Positions 8,106 to 17,850 of a DNA stretch of 30,546 nucleotides are shown piece after piece. This DNA comes from HGM05232 sp036661515 (lineage in GTDB: Bacteria; Bacteroidota; Bacteroidia; Bacteroidales; Muribaculaceae). The notes beneath the pieces were generated by a model. That model was not told the origin of the DNA. It did not search any database and saw only the letters and a program-made list of their open reading frames with translations. The stretch covers positions 1-30,546 of the forward strand of contig JAVWYO010000015.1 of assembly GCA_036661515.1 (NCBI GenBank), read 5' to 3'. The stretch's first letter is position 1. Each line of letters begins with the position of its first letter. Position numbers and translations under genes: made by a program.

Positions 8106-8816
8106 CTATTGTGGATTATCACATGAGTTTTTGTCACACTTCTTTTCATCTTCAGGGATTGGAGGAGGCACAATCGGCGACTCAGGCTGTGCTGGCTCCG
8201 AATACTGCTGCCTATTCTTATTATCAAGTTTTGCCAATTGCAATTTACTAATCCCTATAATAAGTATTATAGAACAAAGCCCAAACATAGGCATCGCATC
8301 ACAAAACAAGAAAAAAAGACATGTTCCAACACCCACCGCAATCCATTTTATAGCATTATCATAAGTAGCACGATAGCTTACTGATGCTGGATTCCCTGAA
8401 TACGCTTTAACCTTATCATAAAAAAGATATTCGGGCAATTCATAACCATTTTCTATCGCTTTTTCTATCAACTTATATTTCGCCCTGCGACGCATATACC
8501 CCATTACTAAGCATATTAATACTATTAAAAATATAGCAATAAATGGAGAAACTATTGCCACGATAGCAACCGACAGCTCACTATCATTGTCATCAGAATC
8601 ATAAAAAGTAAACGAAGATGAACTACTATCAGCTTTATCTGCTTTTACAGATAACACAGTATCTGATAAGATAGCATTGACCGAGTCAACTATCTCACTC
8701 TTCGACACCGAATCAACTCGATTTACTATTTGCTTCACTCTATTTTGTATTGGACTTGCAAATCCAACATTTATCGTCATTACAGCGATAACAATTGCAC
8801 AAATGATTTTTCTCAT
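8106..8816 (-). CDS. DUF6249-like membrane protein
   Basis: 236 residues: a cleavable or anchoring signal segment (1-20), a polar Ser/Asp-rich periplasmic stretch (about 21-80), a transmembrane helix (about 84-107), a basic cytoplasmic segment with YKLIEKAIENGYELPEYLF, two more hydrophobic helices (about 157-171 and 174-191), and a Pro/Glu-rich soluble tail. The motif of the type KLxExAIxNGYxLP is what I associate with DUF6249 proteins, which often precede ECF sigma genes in Bacteroidales. First gene of the operon with the sigma factor and the DUF5056-like protein. Biochemical role unknown; a part in membrane sensing of the sigma pathway is a reasonable guess from the gene order. Confidence 0.7.
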   Translation of the reverse strand: MRKIICAIVIAVMTINVGFASPIQNRVKQIVNRVDSVSKSEIVDSVNAILSDTVLSVKADKADSSSSSFTFYDSDDNDSELSVAIVAIVSPFIAIFLIVLICLVMGYMRRRAKYKLIEKAIENGYELPEYLFYDKVKAYSGNPASVSYRATYDNAIKWIAVGVGTCLFFLFCDAMPMFGLCSIILIIGISKLQLAKLDNKNRQQYSEPAQPESPIVPPPIPEDEKKCDKNSCDNPQ

Positions 8817-8932
8817 TATTATATGTATTTATTTCTCTAAATTAGTTCAAAAGACTTTTTAATACCCTGTTTATCTATTTGACGTACTAAGTACAGCAAA
8901 AGGTTGCAATCATTCACAAAATTAATCAAATA

Positions 8933-8940
8933 CAAATATA
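8933..8940 (-). promoter_or_regulatory. possible -7 element of the DUF6249/sigma operon
   Basis: Minus-strand TATATTTG fits TAnnTTTG, and a second candidate TAATTTTG lies at 8923-8916. Neither has a convincing TTTG at the right distance upstream. The 210-bp space between the two divergent sigma operons (8817-9026) must hold both promoters, so one of these is plausible. Confidence 0.35.
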
Positions 8941-8962
8941 AAATTAATTATAATGCAATTCC

Positions 8963-8993
8963 TTTAAATAAACAAAAAGATATACTACATTTG
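8963..8993 (+). promoter_or_regulatory. Bacteroidetes-type promoter of the sigma/FecR/susCD locus
   Basis: TTTA (8963-8966), a 19-bp spacer, then TACATTTG (8986-8993): seven of the eight defined positions of TTTG-N19-TAnnTTTG match. The expected transcript start is near 9000, about 27 nt before the sigma factor ATG at 9027. This is the housekeeping promoter for the regulatory genes; the sigma factor may drive another promoter further down that I cannot recognise. Confidence 0.65.
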
Positions 8994-9026
8994 CATAACA
9001 GTCCCGCTTAACCTATTTATGTACAC

Positions 9027-9557
9027 ATGGATAATCAACCCGACATAGAATCTTTCATTTTAGGCGACAAAAAAGCATTTGAGTCACTCTACAACATCTA
9101 TGTCGGAAAAATTTTCAATTACATAAATTCATTTATCTATAATCAAGACCTCGCGAAAGACATCACTCAAAATACATTTCTTCAATTATGGAATTCACGA
9201 GCAAATATTGACATAAACGGAAATATTGAAGGATACATATATTCTATTGCAAGAAATATTCTATTCCGAGAAATACGCCGCCTAAATATTTTCAACAATT
9301 ATGCTACGCGCATTCAAGAAGAAATGAACGAAGAAGAAGAACCTCAAATAGTGGAGCAGCTCTCACGTGAAATGATTGAAAGGCAAATACTTTCATTATT
9401 AGTAGAACTTCCCGAAGCGCGTCGCAAAATATTCTTAATGAGATGGAGCAATGGCTTATCTAATAAGGAAATAGCCGAAAAACTATCTATTTCCGAAAAA
9501 ACAGTTTCTACGCAAATTCATCGTGCAGTCCATTTTTTAAAATCAAAATTAGGATAA
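9027..9557 (+). CDS. FecI-like ECF sigma-70 factor (Bacteroidetes PUL type)
   Basis: 176 residues. Region 2 about 14-86 (AFESLYNIYVGKIFNYI, DLAKDITQNTFLQLW, YIYSIARNILF); region 4 about 122-175 with LSNKEIAEKLSISEKTVSTQ as helix-turn-helix. The REIRR helix and the overall pattern fit the Bacteroidetes family of sigma factors that sit before fecR and susC. The next gene is FecR, then an STN-containing SusC, a complete trans-envelope signalling set: it should direct RNA polymerase to the locus when FecR lets go. The start was chosen at the ATG 34 nt after the -7 element; the ATG at 9019 is out of frame. It is divergent from the other sigma operon. Confidence 0.95.
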   Translation: MDNQPDIESFILGDKKAFESLYNIYVGKIFNYINSFIYNQDLAKDITQNTFLQLWNSRANIDINGNIEGYIYSIARNILFREIRRLNIFNNYATRIQEEMNEEEEPQIVEQLSREMIERQILSLLVELPEARRKIFLMRWSNGLSNKEIAEKLSISEKTVSTQIHRAVHFLKSKLG

Positions 9558-9631
9558 ATATTAAAAATATTTCGTTTTTCTGTAATCCTTTTGCAAGAGT
9601 TGTGGATATATAATATAAACAGGCTCGAAAT

Positions 9632-10651
9632 ATGGAGAGAAAACGCTTAAAATATCTAATAACAAATTTATTCGCAGGACCATCTACGATTTCAGAACGT
9701 GCCGACGTTGCTAAATGGTTGGACTCTGACGATGCTGAATGCGATAGTAGCGACGCTTGGGAAAACGCCTCTAATGATATTGAGAGCTCGCTCAAAAATG
9801 AAATATGGAACAATATACAACCTCAAATAAAGGCCACAAAGCCTGCACCAGTAACACAACCTTCCAAATATTTCTCTTATCGCTATCTTAAAGTTGCTGC
9901 TTTAATTGCAGTAATTTTATGTTCTACATTTACTCTTTATATGCTATTCAATAACATTATAAGGCACAATGCAAGTGCGGGAGAAAATATTTATTGTTTT
10001 GAAGTAAAAGCAGGTGAAAAAGGGAGCATGCGCCTTTCTGATGGTACAATGGTGCATCTTAACTCAGCATCTAAAATATCATTTGCTGGAGATTATAATT
10101 CCGAAAATAGAATCGTAAATCTTGAAGGTGAAGCATATTTTGATGTAGCAAAAAATCCTAACAAGAAATTTATTGTATCCTGTAATGGATTAGAAGTTGA
10201 GGCGTTAGGAACGGAATTTAATGTCAAAGCCTACCCATCTGATAGTATAATAACAACATCTCTTGCGCAAGGAAAAGTGAAAGTTTCCAGCAAAGAACAA
10301 TGCGTTACTCTACTTCCTAATGATGTTGCTACTTATAATCTTAAACGACACACCATTAAAGCATCAACGATTGATGATATTTCAATTGCAAATTATTGGA
10401 GGTCGGGACAACTCGTTTTCAACTCAGAGCCTCTTTCTTCAATTGCTAAAACCATAGAAAGAATGTACGGCGTAAAAATAAATATTAAAGACGCTAAACT
10501 GAAAGAAATGAGATTTACTGGTACTATCCAGAATAGCTCTTTAAACAATGTAATGCACGTTATTAGCCTTAGTTATCCGCTTTCATACTCAATTAATGAT
10601 TCTGTGATAACGATTTTAGCTAATGACAATAAAATCAAACTTAGAATTTAA
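9632..10651 (+). CDS. FecR-family anti-sigma factor
   Basis: 339 residues, inner-membrane protein. Cytoplasmic N-terminal part (1-84) that would bind the sigma factor, one transmembrane helix (about 86-108), a periplasmic FecR domain (about 120-220: KGSMRLSDGTMVHLNSASKI, LEGEAYFDVA, LGTEFNVKAY) and a C-terminal DUF4974/STN-like domain (about 262-333: FNSEPLSSIAKTIERMYGV). It lies 74 nt after the sigma gene and 26 nt before the STN-containing SusC. By analogy to FecIRA, the periplasmic part should contact the STN domain of SusC when ligand is bound and then activate the sigma factor. Confidence 0.95.
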   Translation: MERKRLKYLITNLFAGPSTISERADVAKWLDSDDAECDSSDAWENASNDIESSLKNEIWNNIQPQIKATKPAPVTQPSKYFSYRYLKVAALIAVILCSTFTLYMLFNNIIRHNASAGENIYCFEVKAGEKGSMRLSDGTMVHLNSASKISFAGDYNSENRIVNLEGEAYFDVAKNPNKKFIVSCNGLEVEALGTEFNVKAYPSDSIITTSLAQGKVKVSSKEQCVTLLPNDVATYNLKRHTIKASTIDDISIANYWRSGQLVFNSEPLSSIAKTIERMYGVKINIKDAKLKEMRFTGTIQNSSLNNVMHVISLSYPLSYSINDSVITILANDNKIKLRI

Positions 10652-10677
10652 AAAATTAATCAGCCATAATTAAGCCA

Positions 10678-13600
10678 ATGAAAAAATTTAATTTAAGTGC
10701 GCTCAAACTTTTGAGCCTATTAGTTCTAATATTTATTGCCTGCCCAGCAAATGCTCAGTACTCAATAAATATTGAGAACAAGACAATTGCTCAAGCAATT
10801 AAGGTCATAGAGGGGAACACTGGGTATAAATTCTTTTATGCCGAGAATTTACAAGACCTCACTAAAAGAGTTAGTTTCAAGACAGTGAATAAATCGATTG
10901 AAAACACTCTTGATAACCTTTTTGATAACACACGTATTGCTTATCAAATTAGGAGTCAAAAACAGATTGTCTTATCTCAAAAGGCAACTAAAACGGCTAA
11001 CGTTAATTCTCATTCTAATCAACCTGATGGAACGTTCACTATCAAAGGGTCGGTTAAGGGTAGCGATGGCGAGCCATTAGTTGGTGTTACGGTAATGTCC
11101 GAGAACAACAAAGTTGGTGTTTCTACTGACGTTGATGGTAATTATGAGTTACAACTAACAAAACCTACTACGTTGACTTACACCTATATTGGTTACACTC
11201 CCGTAAAATATAAGGTAAATAGGTCAGAGAACAAAGATGTCACTTTAAAAGATTCCGACATCCTTCTTAATGATGTTGTAGTTGTCGGATATGGAACTCA
11301 AAAGAAAGTAAACCTTACTGGTGCTGTACAAAGCATAAACAGTGATGAAATTCTTAGGCGTAACGTGTCATCGGGTTCGGCTGCATTGCAAGGACTTGTT
11401 CCTGGTTTGACAGCGGTGCAATCCTCTGGTCAACCAGGTGCCGATAATGCGTCTATTAAGATTCGAGGGTTAGGCTCTTTAAATTCCTCAACATCGCCTT
11501 TAATATTAATTGATGGCGTTGAAGGTGATATGAACCGTATCGACCTAAATGCCGTTGAATCTATCACAGTTCTAAAAGATGCTGCGTCTGCTTCAATATA
11601 TGGATCACGCGCTTCAAATGGTGTAATATTAGTTACTACTAAACGAGGTAACGAGGGGAAAGTAAAAATATCGTTTAATGGATATGCTGGTTTCAACAAG
11701 CCTACCACCCTACCCGAACCTACAAGTGCCATAGAATATATGCAAGCGGCCGATGTGGCTCGGGTTAATGCTAATCAAGATCCTCTGTACACCGAAACCA
11801 TTAAGATCTATCAAAATGGTGGTGTTGACAATATAAATTATTACGACACCGATTGGAGAAAACATGTAATAAAGGAAAGCGCAATGGTACAGAATTATTC
11901 ACTCGGTGTGAGTGGGGGTAATGACATCATCAAGCTATATGCTAATGCTGGATACTATTCGCAAGATGGGCAAATCGACCATAACAAGTTCACCCGTACT
12001 TCTTTACGAGTAAACACTGATACTAAAATCACTAAATGGCTAAAAGTAGGTGTCGATGTCGGAATACGCCAAGCAACCGCAAAATCGCCTGTAATGGATT
12101 CGCCTGCTAATCTTATAGGTAAAGCATTGACAATGACCCCTATAATGTCGGGGATTAATGCCGATGGCACATGGGGCTTTGGTATTAATGGAACTAATCC
12201 TATTGCCATGATACAAACGGGGTGCGAAAGCAATAGCACAGCTCCCGAATACACAGCAAGAGCAACTGTGAGCATTGACCCTTTAGAGGGATTAAACATT
12301 TTTGGTGCTTATTCTTGGAAACGCGAAGACAGCGAAACTAAAGCATTTGTAAAGCCTTACCAAATGTTTGAGAATGGTGCGCCAAAGGGCGAATTTCCAA
12401 CTTACGGCTCTTCTGCTTCTCAGCAAGTATCAAAGAAAATCACTAAGCAATTTAATTTACAAGGCTCTTATGAAAAGAATTTCCACAAGAACTATATAAA
12501 AGCATTAATAGGTTTTCAAAGTGAAGAGCTAAATTATAACTATCTATTAGCTGGACGTAAGAATTTCAATTACGATGGCTACGAAGACTTAGTAAATGGA
12601 GATATTAGCACAAGTTCAAACTCAAGTTCAAGATATGCTTGGACGCTTTTATCTTATTTCTTTAGAGTAAATTACTCTTTCGATAACAAATATTTATTGG
12701 AAGTTAACGGCCGTTATGATGGAACTTCTCGATTCCGCAAAGGACATCGCTGGGGATTCTTCCCTTCTGTATCTGCTGGTTGGAGAATTTCAGAAGAACA
12801 TTTCTTTGAACCACTAAAAGATGTTGTAAACAACTTAAAGATAAGAGCATCTTATGGTGAATTAGGTAACCAGTCTATCAGCGGTTATTATCCTTATGCC
12901 GCATCAATTGGTGGCTCTCCTGCTTATGGTTATTGGTTTGATAAAGAATTATCTCCAGGTGTTGCACAAATACAATTAGCAAACGAAGCTATTACTTGGG
13001 AAAAATCAAAACAATTTGATATTGGTATTGATGCTGGTCTATTTAATAATCGATTAACAGTAAACTTCGATTATTACGTACGAAATATCACTAATATGCT
13101 TCAACAATTTCCTGTCCCTTTATTCGTTGGAATGGGTGCTCCTTGGAAAAATGCTGGCTCTATGAAAAATAATGGTTGGGAACTTTCTTTATCTTGGCGC
13201 GACAGAGTTGGTGATGTTAATTACTATATCAATGGTAATCTTTCTGATGTGAAAAATAAGGTAATTGACCTTTTTGGTAAAGAATATGTTGGTAGTACAA
13301 CTATTACTAAGGAAGGCGAACAATATAATTCATGGTATGGATATGTTGCCGACGGTTATTTCCAATCTCAAGAAGAGATTAATAACACACCTGTATATGG
13401 AGGGAATCCTAAGAACGTAAGACCTGGTGATGTAAAATATAAAGACATCAGTGGACCAGAAGGAAAACCTGATGGCAAAATTGACAAAGACGACCGCACA
13501 ATACTTGGAAATCCTACTCCTCGATATGAATTTGGATTAACGGTAGGTGGCGATTGGAAAGGCCTTGATATTTCATTATTCTTCCAAGGTGTGGGTAAAA

Positions 13601-14004
13601 AAGATGTCTATTATTCTGGCGCTGGTGCACGTGCCTTAGCTGGTAATTATACGATATACAAGTATCAATTAGACTACTGGACGGAGGATAACCGCGATGC
13701 TAAATTCCCAGTTCTACTTGCCGATCCTAACGGTTCTAATCCTAACAATATGATATCAAGTTTCTGGGTTAAGAGTGGCGCATATTGTCGCCTTAAGAAC
13801 ATCGTTATTGGATACACCTTACCTCAGAAATGGGTTAGAAAAGCTACTTTATCTAAAGTTAGAATTTATGCAAGTGCTCAAAACTTACTGACTCTAAAAA
13901 ACAATTTTTATGAGGGTTTTGACCCCGAAAATAGCATTGGGTCGGGCGTAAGTTGTTATCCCTTGAACAAAACATTCTTATTCGGACTAAATGTTGAATT
14001 TTAA
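10678..14004 (+). CDS. SusC/RagA TonB-dependent transporter with N-terminal STN signalling domain
   Basis: 1108 residues, full length for the family. Domains in order: signal peptide (1-26), secretin/TonB N-terminal STN domain (about 28-100), carboxypeptidase-regulatory-like domain (about 119-192), TonB box NDVVVVGYGTQ (about 198-208), plug (about 212-330, with SPLILIDGVEGD and SNGVILVTTKRG), then the 22-strand-type barrel ending NKTFLFGLNVEF. STN marks it as a transducer to the FecR protein just upstream. The susD follows after 13 nt. The pair should take up the breakdown products of the locus' glycan into the periplasm. Confidence 0.97.
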   Translation: MKKFNLSALKLLSLLVLIFIACPANAQYSINIENKTIAQAIKVIEGNTGYKFFYAENLQDLTKRVSFKTVNKSIENTLDNLFDNTRIAYQIRSQKQIVLSQKATKTANVNSHSNQPDGTFTIKGSVKGSDGEPLVGVTVMSENNKVGVSTDVDGNYELQLTKPTTLTYTYIGYTPVKYKVNRSENKDVTLKDSDILLNDVVVVGYGTQKKVNLTGAVQSINSDEILRRNVSSGSAALQGLVPGLTAVQSSGQPGADNASIKIRGLGSLNSSTSPLILIDGVEGDMNRIDLNAVESITVLKDAASASIYGSRASNGVILVTTKRGNEGKVKISFNGYAGFNKPTTLPEPTSAIEYMQAADVARVNANQDPLYTETIKIYQNGGVDNINYYDTDWRKHVIKESAMVQNYSLGVSGGNDIIKLYANAGYYSQDGQIDHNKFTRTSLRVNTDTKITKWLKVGVDVGIRQATAKSPVMDSPANLIGKALTMTPIMSGINADGTWGFGINGTNPIAMIQTGCESNSTAPEYTARATVSIDPLEGLNIFGAYSWKREDSETKAFVKPYQMFENGAPKGEFPTYGSSASQQVSKKITKQFNLQGSYEKNFHKNYIKALIGFQSEELNYNYLLAGRKNFNYDGYEDLVNGDISTSSNSSSRYAWTLLSYFFRVNYSFDNKYLLEVNGRYDGTSRFRKGHRWGFFPSVSAGWRISEEHFFEPLKDVVNNLKIRASYGELGNQSISGYYPYAASIGGSPAYGYWFDKELSPGVAQIQLANEAITWEKSKQFDIGIDAGLFNNRLTVNFDYYVRNITNMLQQFPVPLFVGMGAPWKNAGSMKNNGWELSLSWRDRVGDVNYYINGNLSDVKNKVIDLFGKEYVGSTTITKEGEQYNSWYGYVADGYFQSQEEINNTPVYGGNPKNVRPGDVKYKDISGPEGKPDGKIDKDDRTILGNPTPRYEFGLTVGGDWKGLDISLFFQGVGKKDVYYSGAGARALAGNYTIYKYQLDYWTEDNRDAKFPVLLADPNGSNPNNMISSFWVKSGAYCRLKNIVIGYTLPQKWVRKATLSKVRIYASAQNLLTLKNNFYEGFDPENSIGSGVSCYPLNKTFLFGLNVEF

Positions 14005-14017
14005 TTAATTAGAAAAA

Positions 14018-15781
14018 ATGAAAAAGATATTATTATATAATTTAGCAACCATTCTTTTTATAGCAATGGGATTAACATCTTGCTCCGACTTCCTTGATCA
14101 GGATAATCCTGCATATGATTCCGAAGGATTCTACAAAACAGAAGCTGGCTTAAAAGAAGGTGTTACAGGAATTTACCCTCTATTATACTTCGATATGAAC
14201 TGGGCGGTGCCTGCTTGTATAGTTCTTGACCATTACACCGCTTATGGATTGGAACAAGATGAAAATAAATCTATTGGCGCTGGAGGAACGCTAAACCCCG
14301 ACAATGGTAAAATACAAACATTCTGGAGTGGTGAATATCAAATAATTGCTCGCGCAAATTCTGTTATTCATGGCGCTAAAGACGCTATTGAAAATATGAG
14401 CGATGATGCCAAGCAATATTATGCCGAAGCTCGTGTATTGAGAGCTTATGCCTATTATAATCTTATTTCTGCTTTTGGTGATGTTCCTTTCTTTACGGCA
14501 CCAGTTACGGTTGAGCAATATAATGCTGGGCGTACTCCTAAAGCTGAAATTATGGATTTCATTATTAAAGACCTAAAAGATGCAGCAAATTTCCTCCCTT
14601 GGACGGCAAGTAATCGTGGACGTGTTGATAAAGCTGTAGCATACGGTTTAATCGCTCGTATTGGCTTATTTGGTGGTAGCTTTGATGTTAATAATAAAGG
14701 TAAAGAATATTTCAAAGAAGCTGCCGATGCTGCTAAGGAAGCTATTGGTCAACGTCATTTGGCTCAAAATTTCCATGATTTATTCAACCTAAAAGGACAA
14801 GTTAAAAGCGATGTAAGAGACGAAGCTTTGTGGGAATTAATGTATTCACAAGCTGGAACTAAGAAACTACACACAGTGGCTTATGGTCACTCTTCTCGCA
14901 ACTACGGCTCTTCAGTTCGTTTCCCAAGCTCTCTGATTGTTGACACTTATGAATGTATCGATGGTAAACGCATCGACGAATCGCCTCTTTACAATCCTAA
15001 GACACCTACTTTGAATAGAGACCCTCGTTTCACTGCCACTTTAGCTGGGCATAATGACACTGTAAATTACACAAATACCGACGGGAATAATCCTTTGAAA
15101 CTTATTCTTAACATATATGATGATAAGACGCGTTTCTATCCGCGTAGAAATAAATGGTACACCGCCGATAATGTCGATGTTAAAACCACAAGTCCTACAC
15201 TGGTAAACAATGGTATCGGTTATTTATGGCGTAAATATGGCGACGAAAATACAGAACAACTTATGAGTTCTTCTACTGGATTATATCTTATGCGCTATGC
15301 CGAAATCCTACTTTCGTATGCCGAAGCTAAGATAGAACTTAATGAATTAGACGAAACTGTATATTCAGCTATCAACGAAGTGCGTCACCGCGCTGGAATG
15401 CCTGATGTGTCGGCAGATAGAAAAGGAAACCAAGACAAGATGCGTCAATTAATACGTCGCGAGCGTAAAGTGGAATTTGTGCTTGAAGGCTTGCTTTTTG
15501 TCGATGTCCGACGTTGGGGCATAAGCGACATGCTTAATGAACACCCTTCTTATGGTCAACCTTTACCCTCAATTAGATATGAAGGGTTAGAAGCTACCGA
15601 TATTCCAAATTTCAAGACCGATAATCGTCATGACCTTAACGACATTCCTTCTTACGAAGGATATAAAGAAAAGCTTAGAGTTCGTGATAGAAACCGATAT
15701 TGGGATAAGAAATTTACATGGTGGCCTATTCCTCGCCTTGAGACCGACCGCGACCATAATTTGTCAAACCCTGAATATTAA
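14018..15781 (+). CDS. SusD/RagB-family surface glycan-binding lipoprotein
   Basis: 587 residues. Lipoprotein signal peptide with lipobox GLTSC, Cys22, followed by the acidic SDFLDQDNP that is typical of surface-exported Bacteroidetes lipoproteins. SusD-like N-terminal TPR part (QYYAEARVLRAYAYYNLISAFGDVPFF) and C-terminal RagB part (YLMRYAEILLSYAEAKIELNE, RRERKVEFVLEG, DVRRWG) are clear; it ends with the usual FTWWPIPRLETDRDHNL type motif. It partners the SusC 13 nt upstream, and the enzyme genes follow 8 nt downstream in the same direction. Confidence 0.97.
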   Translation: MKKILLYNLATILFIAMGLTSCSDFLDQDNPAYDSEGFYKTEAGLKEGVTGIYPLLYFDMNWAVPACIVLDHYTAYGLEQDENKSIGAGGTLNPDNGKIQTFWSGEYQIIARANSVIHGAKDAIENMSDDAKQYYAEARVLRAYAYYNLISAFGDVPFFTAPVTVEQYNAGRTPKAEIMDFIIKDLKDAANFLPWTASNRGRVDKAVAYGLIARIGLFGGSFDVNNKGKEYFKEAADAAKEAIGQRHLAQNFHDLFNLKGQVKSDVRDEALWELMYSQAGTKKLHTVAYGHSSRNYGSSVRFPSSLIVDTYECIDGKRIDESPLYNPKTPTLNRDPRFTATLAGHNDTVNYTNTDGNNPLKLILNIYDDKTRFYPRRNKWYTADNVDVKTTSPTLVNNGIGYLWRKYGDENTEQLMSSSTGLYLMRYAEILLSYAEAKIELNELDETVYSAINEVRHRAGMPDVSADRKGNQDKMRQLIRRERKVEFVLEGLLFVDVRRWGISDMLNEHPSYGQPLPSIRYEGLEATDIPNFKTDNRHDLNDIPSYEGYKEKLRVRDRNRYWDKKFTWWPIPRLETDRDHNLSNPEY

Positions 15782-15789
15782 TTTACTAC

Positions 15790-17850
15790 ATGAAATTTAT
15801 TAAATTCCATATTATACAGAAAAGTTATTTAAGATTATTTCTTTCATTTCTCACTTGCTCTATTGCATTGTGCGGACAAGCTGGAACACAAGTGACCGAA
15901 ACCGACTTGACCGTTACTCTTCAAAACGATAATGTGAAAATTGAATTTCCTAAAGATAAGGCTTTCGATATATCGAAGCTTATACTTAGCGGAAAAGAAT
16001 TAATTTCAAACAAAGGATATAACACTATTCCTTGGACTCTTACTTACAAAGGACCTCAAGGTGAAAACCCTGTGCTCTTCCCTTCACACGGAGAATATGC
16101 TGGGTGGGAGAAAGCTGGTAACGATAAGATTACATTTAAATGGAATATTAGGCTAACTTACAAGGACTTGGTCTCTGTTATAATGACCGTCTCACTACCC
16201 GATAATTCTGAACTGCTTTCTTGGGACATTCAAGCTGGCACGCCAACTGGGTGGGTGGTTAGTAACACACAATTTCCTCGCGTTACTGTTACTCGTCCCG
16301 ATAATGCTAAGTTAATAACGTCGGCTGGCTGGGGCGCTGAATATAAATTGGGAAATCCTCAAGTATATTCTGCGAGCTACCCTTCTGTTACTGGCTCTAT
16401 GCAACTTTTACTACTTAATAATTCTGATGGCTCATTATATTATGCTACCAATGATAGGGATGCCTGCGGCAAAGATTTTAGGGCTGCCGTTGGCGAAAAG
16501 AGTGTTACTCTTTTGACAGATGTAGTTGCTTCGGAAGGGTGGTCTAACCGCAACAATGCGTTCACCCTTCCGTGGTCAACCGTTTTAGGTTTCTCTAAAC
16601 TTGGCTGGGAAGATGCTGCCACTAAATGGTATCGCCCTTTCACTTTTACTACTCAATGGGGTAGCAAGTCGTTGGAGTCGCGCAATATTCCTCAATGGCT
16701 ATTAGACACCGACACATGGATAAGAGCTAAAGGAGTCAGTGAAACAGTTAGAAATGCCGTTAGCAAATCTATTGACTTATATGGTAAAGGCACTTTCATT
16801 CACTGGTACTTCTGGCATAATTATCCTTATGACACTCACTATCCCGATTATTTCCCTGCAAACACCGATTTTGCTGGTATGATAGCTGAGGTTCAGAAAC
16901 GTGGTTGCCACACTGTTCCTTACATTAATGGTAGATTGTGGGACCCTGCAAGCGACAGCTATGCTGCAAGAAATGGAGCATCGGCTTCATGCCGAAAACC
17001 TGATGGTATGCTCTACACCGAGATTTATCCAACATCAAAAGTGTTGAACACTGTCACATGCCCTGCATCAAAGCTATGGCAAGGAATAATTGCTGATCTT
17101 GTGATAAAAATTCAAAAGGACTTAAAAACTAATGGCGTATATATCGATCAAATAGCAGCTGCAGCTCCTCAACCTTGTTGGGCTACAAATCATGGGCATG
17201 CTCGTGGCGGTGGTAGCTATTGGCACTATTCTTATCGACACTTAATGGACTCTATTCGCACAAATCATTTGAATAATGGGAACATTCTTATAAGTGAAGA
17301 GAACGCAGAATGCTACATCGACATGTTCGACCTATTACTTACTGTAAATTCTCCTCACAATGGATGCAAGATAGTTCCTCTATTTCCAATAGTATATTCC
17401 GATAGACTTATAACTTCGGCTTATACTTATTCTCCTACCGATAGAGTTAATCGTGGCGATTTCCTTTATGAAACGATGCAATGTTTCTTATATGGCTCAC
17501 AGTTAGGCTGGGTAGATCCTACATTATTGATGAAAGACGAAGCTAAGAGAGAAGCTAATTTCTTAAAAACGCTTTCTATCCTTCGTAAAAAGCAACACGA
17601 CGTGTTTATTGGAGGACGCTATATTAAGGAAATAATTCCCACTGGCGATAATCCTGCAATAGAGGTTGCTGGATTCGGAAAAATGAATGTAGTAGCTGGC
17701 TCAGAGTGGTTATCTCCTAAAGGACAGAAAGTACAATATTTTGTAAATATGGATAGTACCGACCACGAAGTAACATTACCAAACAATAAAAAGCTCGTTG
17801 TAAAAGCGCTACAAGGCGTAAGAATTAATTTAAAGGATAATGAAAAATAA
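15790..17850 (+). CDS. DUF6259-like putative glycoside hydrolase
   Basis: 686 residues with a signal peptide (about 1-31). A beta-rich N-terminal half (about 35-290) resembles the galactose-mutarotase-like/super-sandwich domain that precedes many retaining glycosidase barrels. A TIM-barrel-like part follows (about 300-600), with WYFWHNYPYDTHYPDYFP, GCHTVPYINGRLWD, NGVYIDQIAAAAPQPCW and NILISEENAECYIDMFD, and then a small beta domain. D453 (YIDQ) and E503/E504 (ISEEN) sit at the strand ends where catalytic acids are expected. I recognise the pattern as DUF6259, related at a distance to GH101/GH36-like barrels. Family name and catalysis are not proven. It is the first enzyme after susD, and its end overlaps the next gene by 11 nt, so translation is probably coupled. 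Confidence 0.72.
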   Translation: MKFIKFHIIQKSYLRLFLSFLTCSIALCGQAGTQVTETDLTVTLQNDNVKIEFPKDKAFDISKLILSGKELISNKGYNTIPWTLTYKGPQGENPVLFPSHGEYAGWEKAGNDKITFKWNIRLTYKDLVSVIMTVSLPDNSELLSWDIQAGTPTGWVVSNTQFPRVTVTRPDNAKLITSAGWGAEYKLGNPQVYSASYPSVTGSMQLLLLNNSDGSLYYATNDRDACGKDFRAAVGEKSVTLLTDVVASEGWSNRNNAFTLPWSTVLGFSKLGWEDAATKWYRPFTFTTQWGSKSLESRNIPQWLLDTDTWIRAKGVSETVRNAVSKSIDLYGKGTFIHWYFWHNYPYDTHYPDYFPANTDFAGMIAEVQKRGCHTVPYINGRLWDPASDSYAARNGASASCRKPDGMLYTEIYPTSKVLNTVTCPASKLWQGIIADLVIKIQKDLKTNGVYIDQIAAAAPQPCWATNHGHARGGGSYWHYSYRHLMDSIRTNHLNNGNILISEENAECYIDMFDLLLTVNSPHNGCKIVPLFPIVYSDRLITSAYTYSPTDRVNRGDFLYETMQCFLYGSQLGWVDPTLLMKDEAKREANFLKTLSILRKKQHDVFIGGRYIKEIIPTGDNPAIEVAGFGKMNVVAGSEWLSPKGQKVQYFVNMDSTDHEVTLPNNKKLVVKALQGVRINLKDNEK

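Noticed and set aside
11955..12299. 114-codon minus-strand frame inside susC
   Set aside because: Shadow of the well-supported SusC barrel coding sequence; low-complexity hydrophobic translation.
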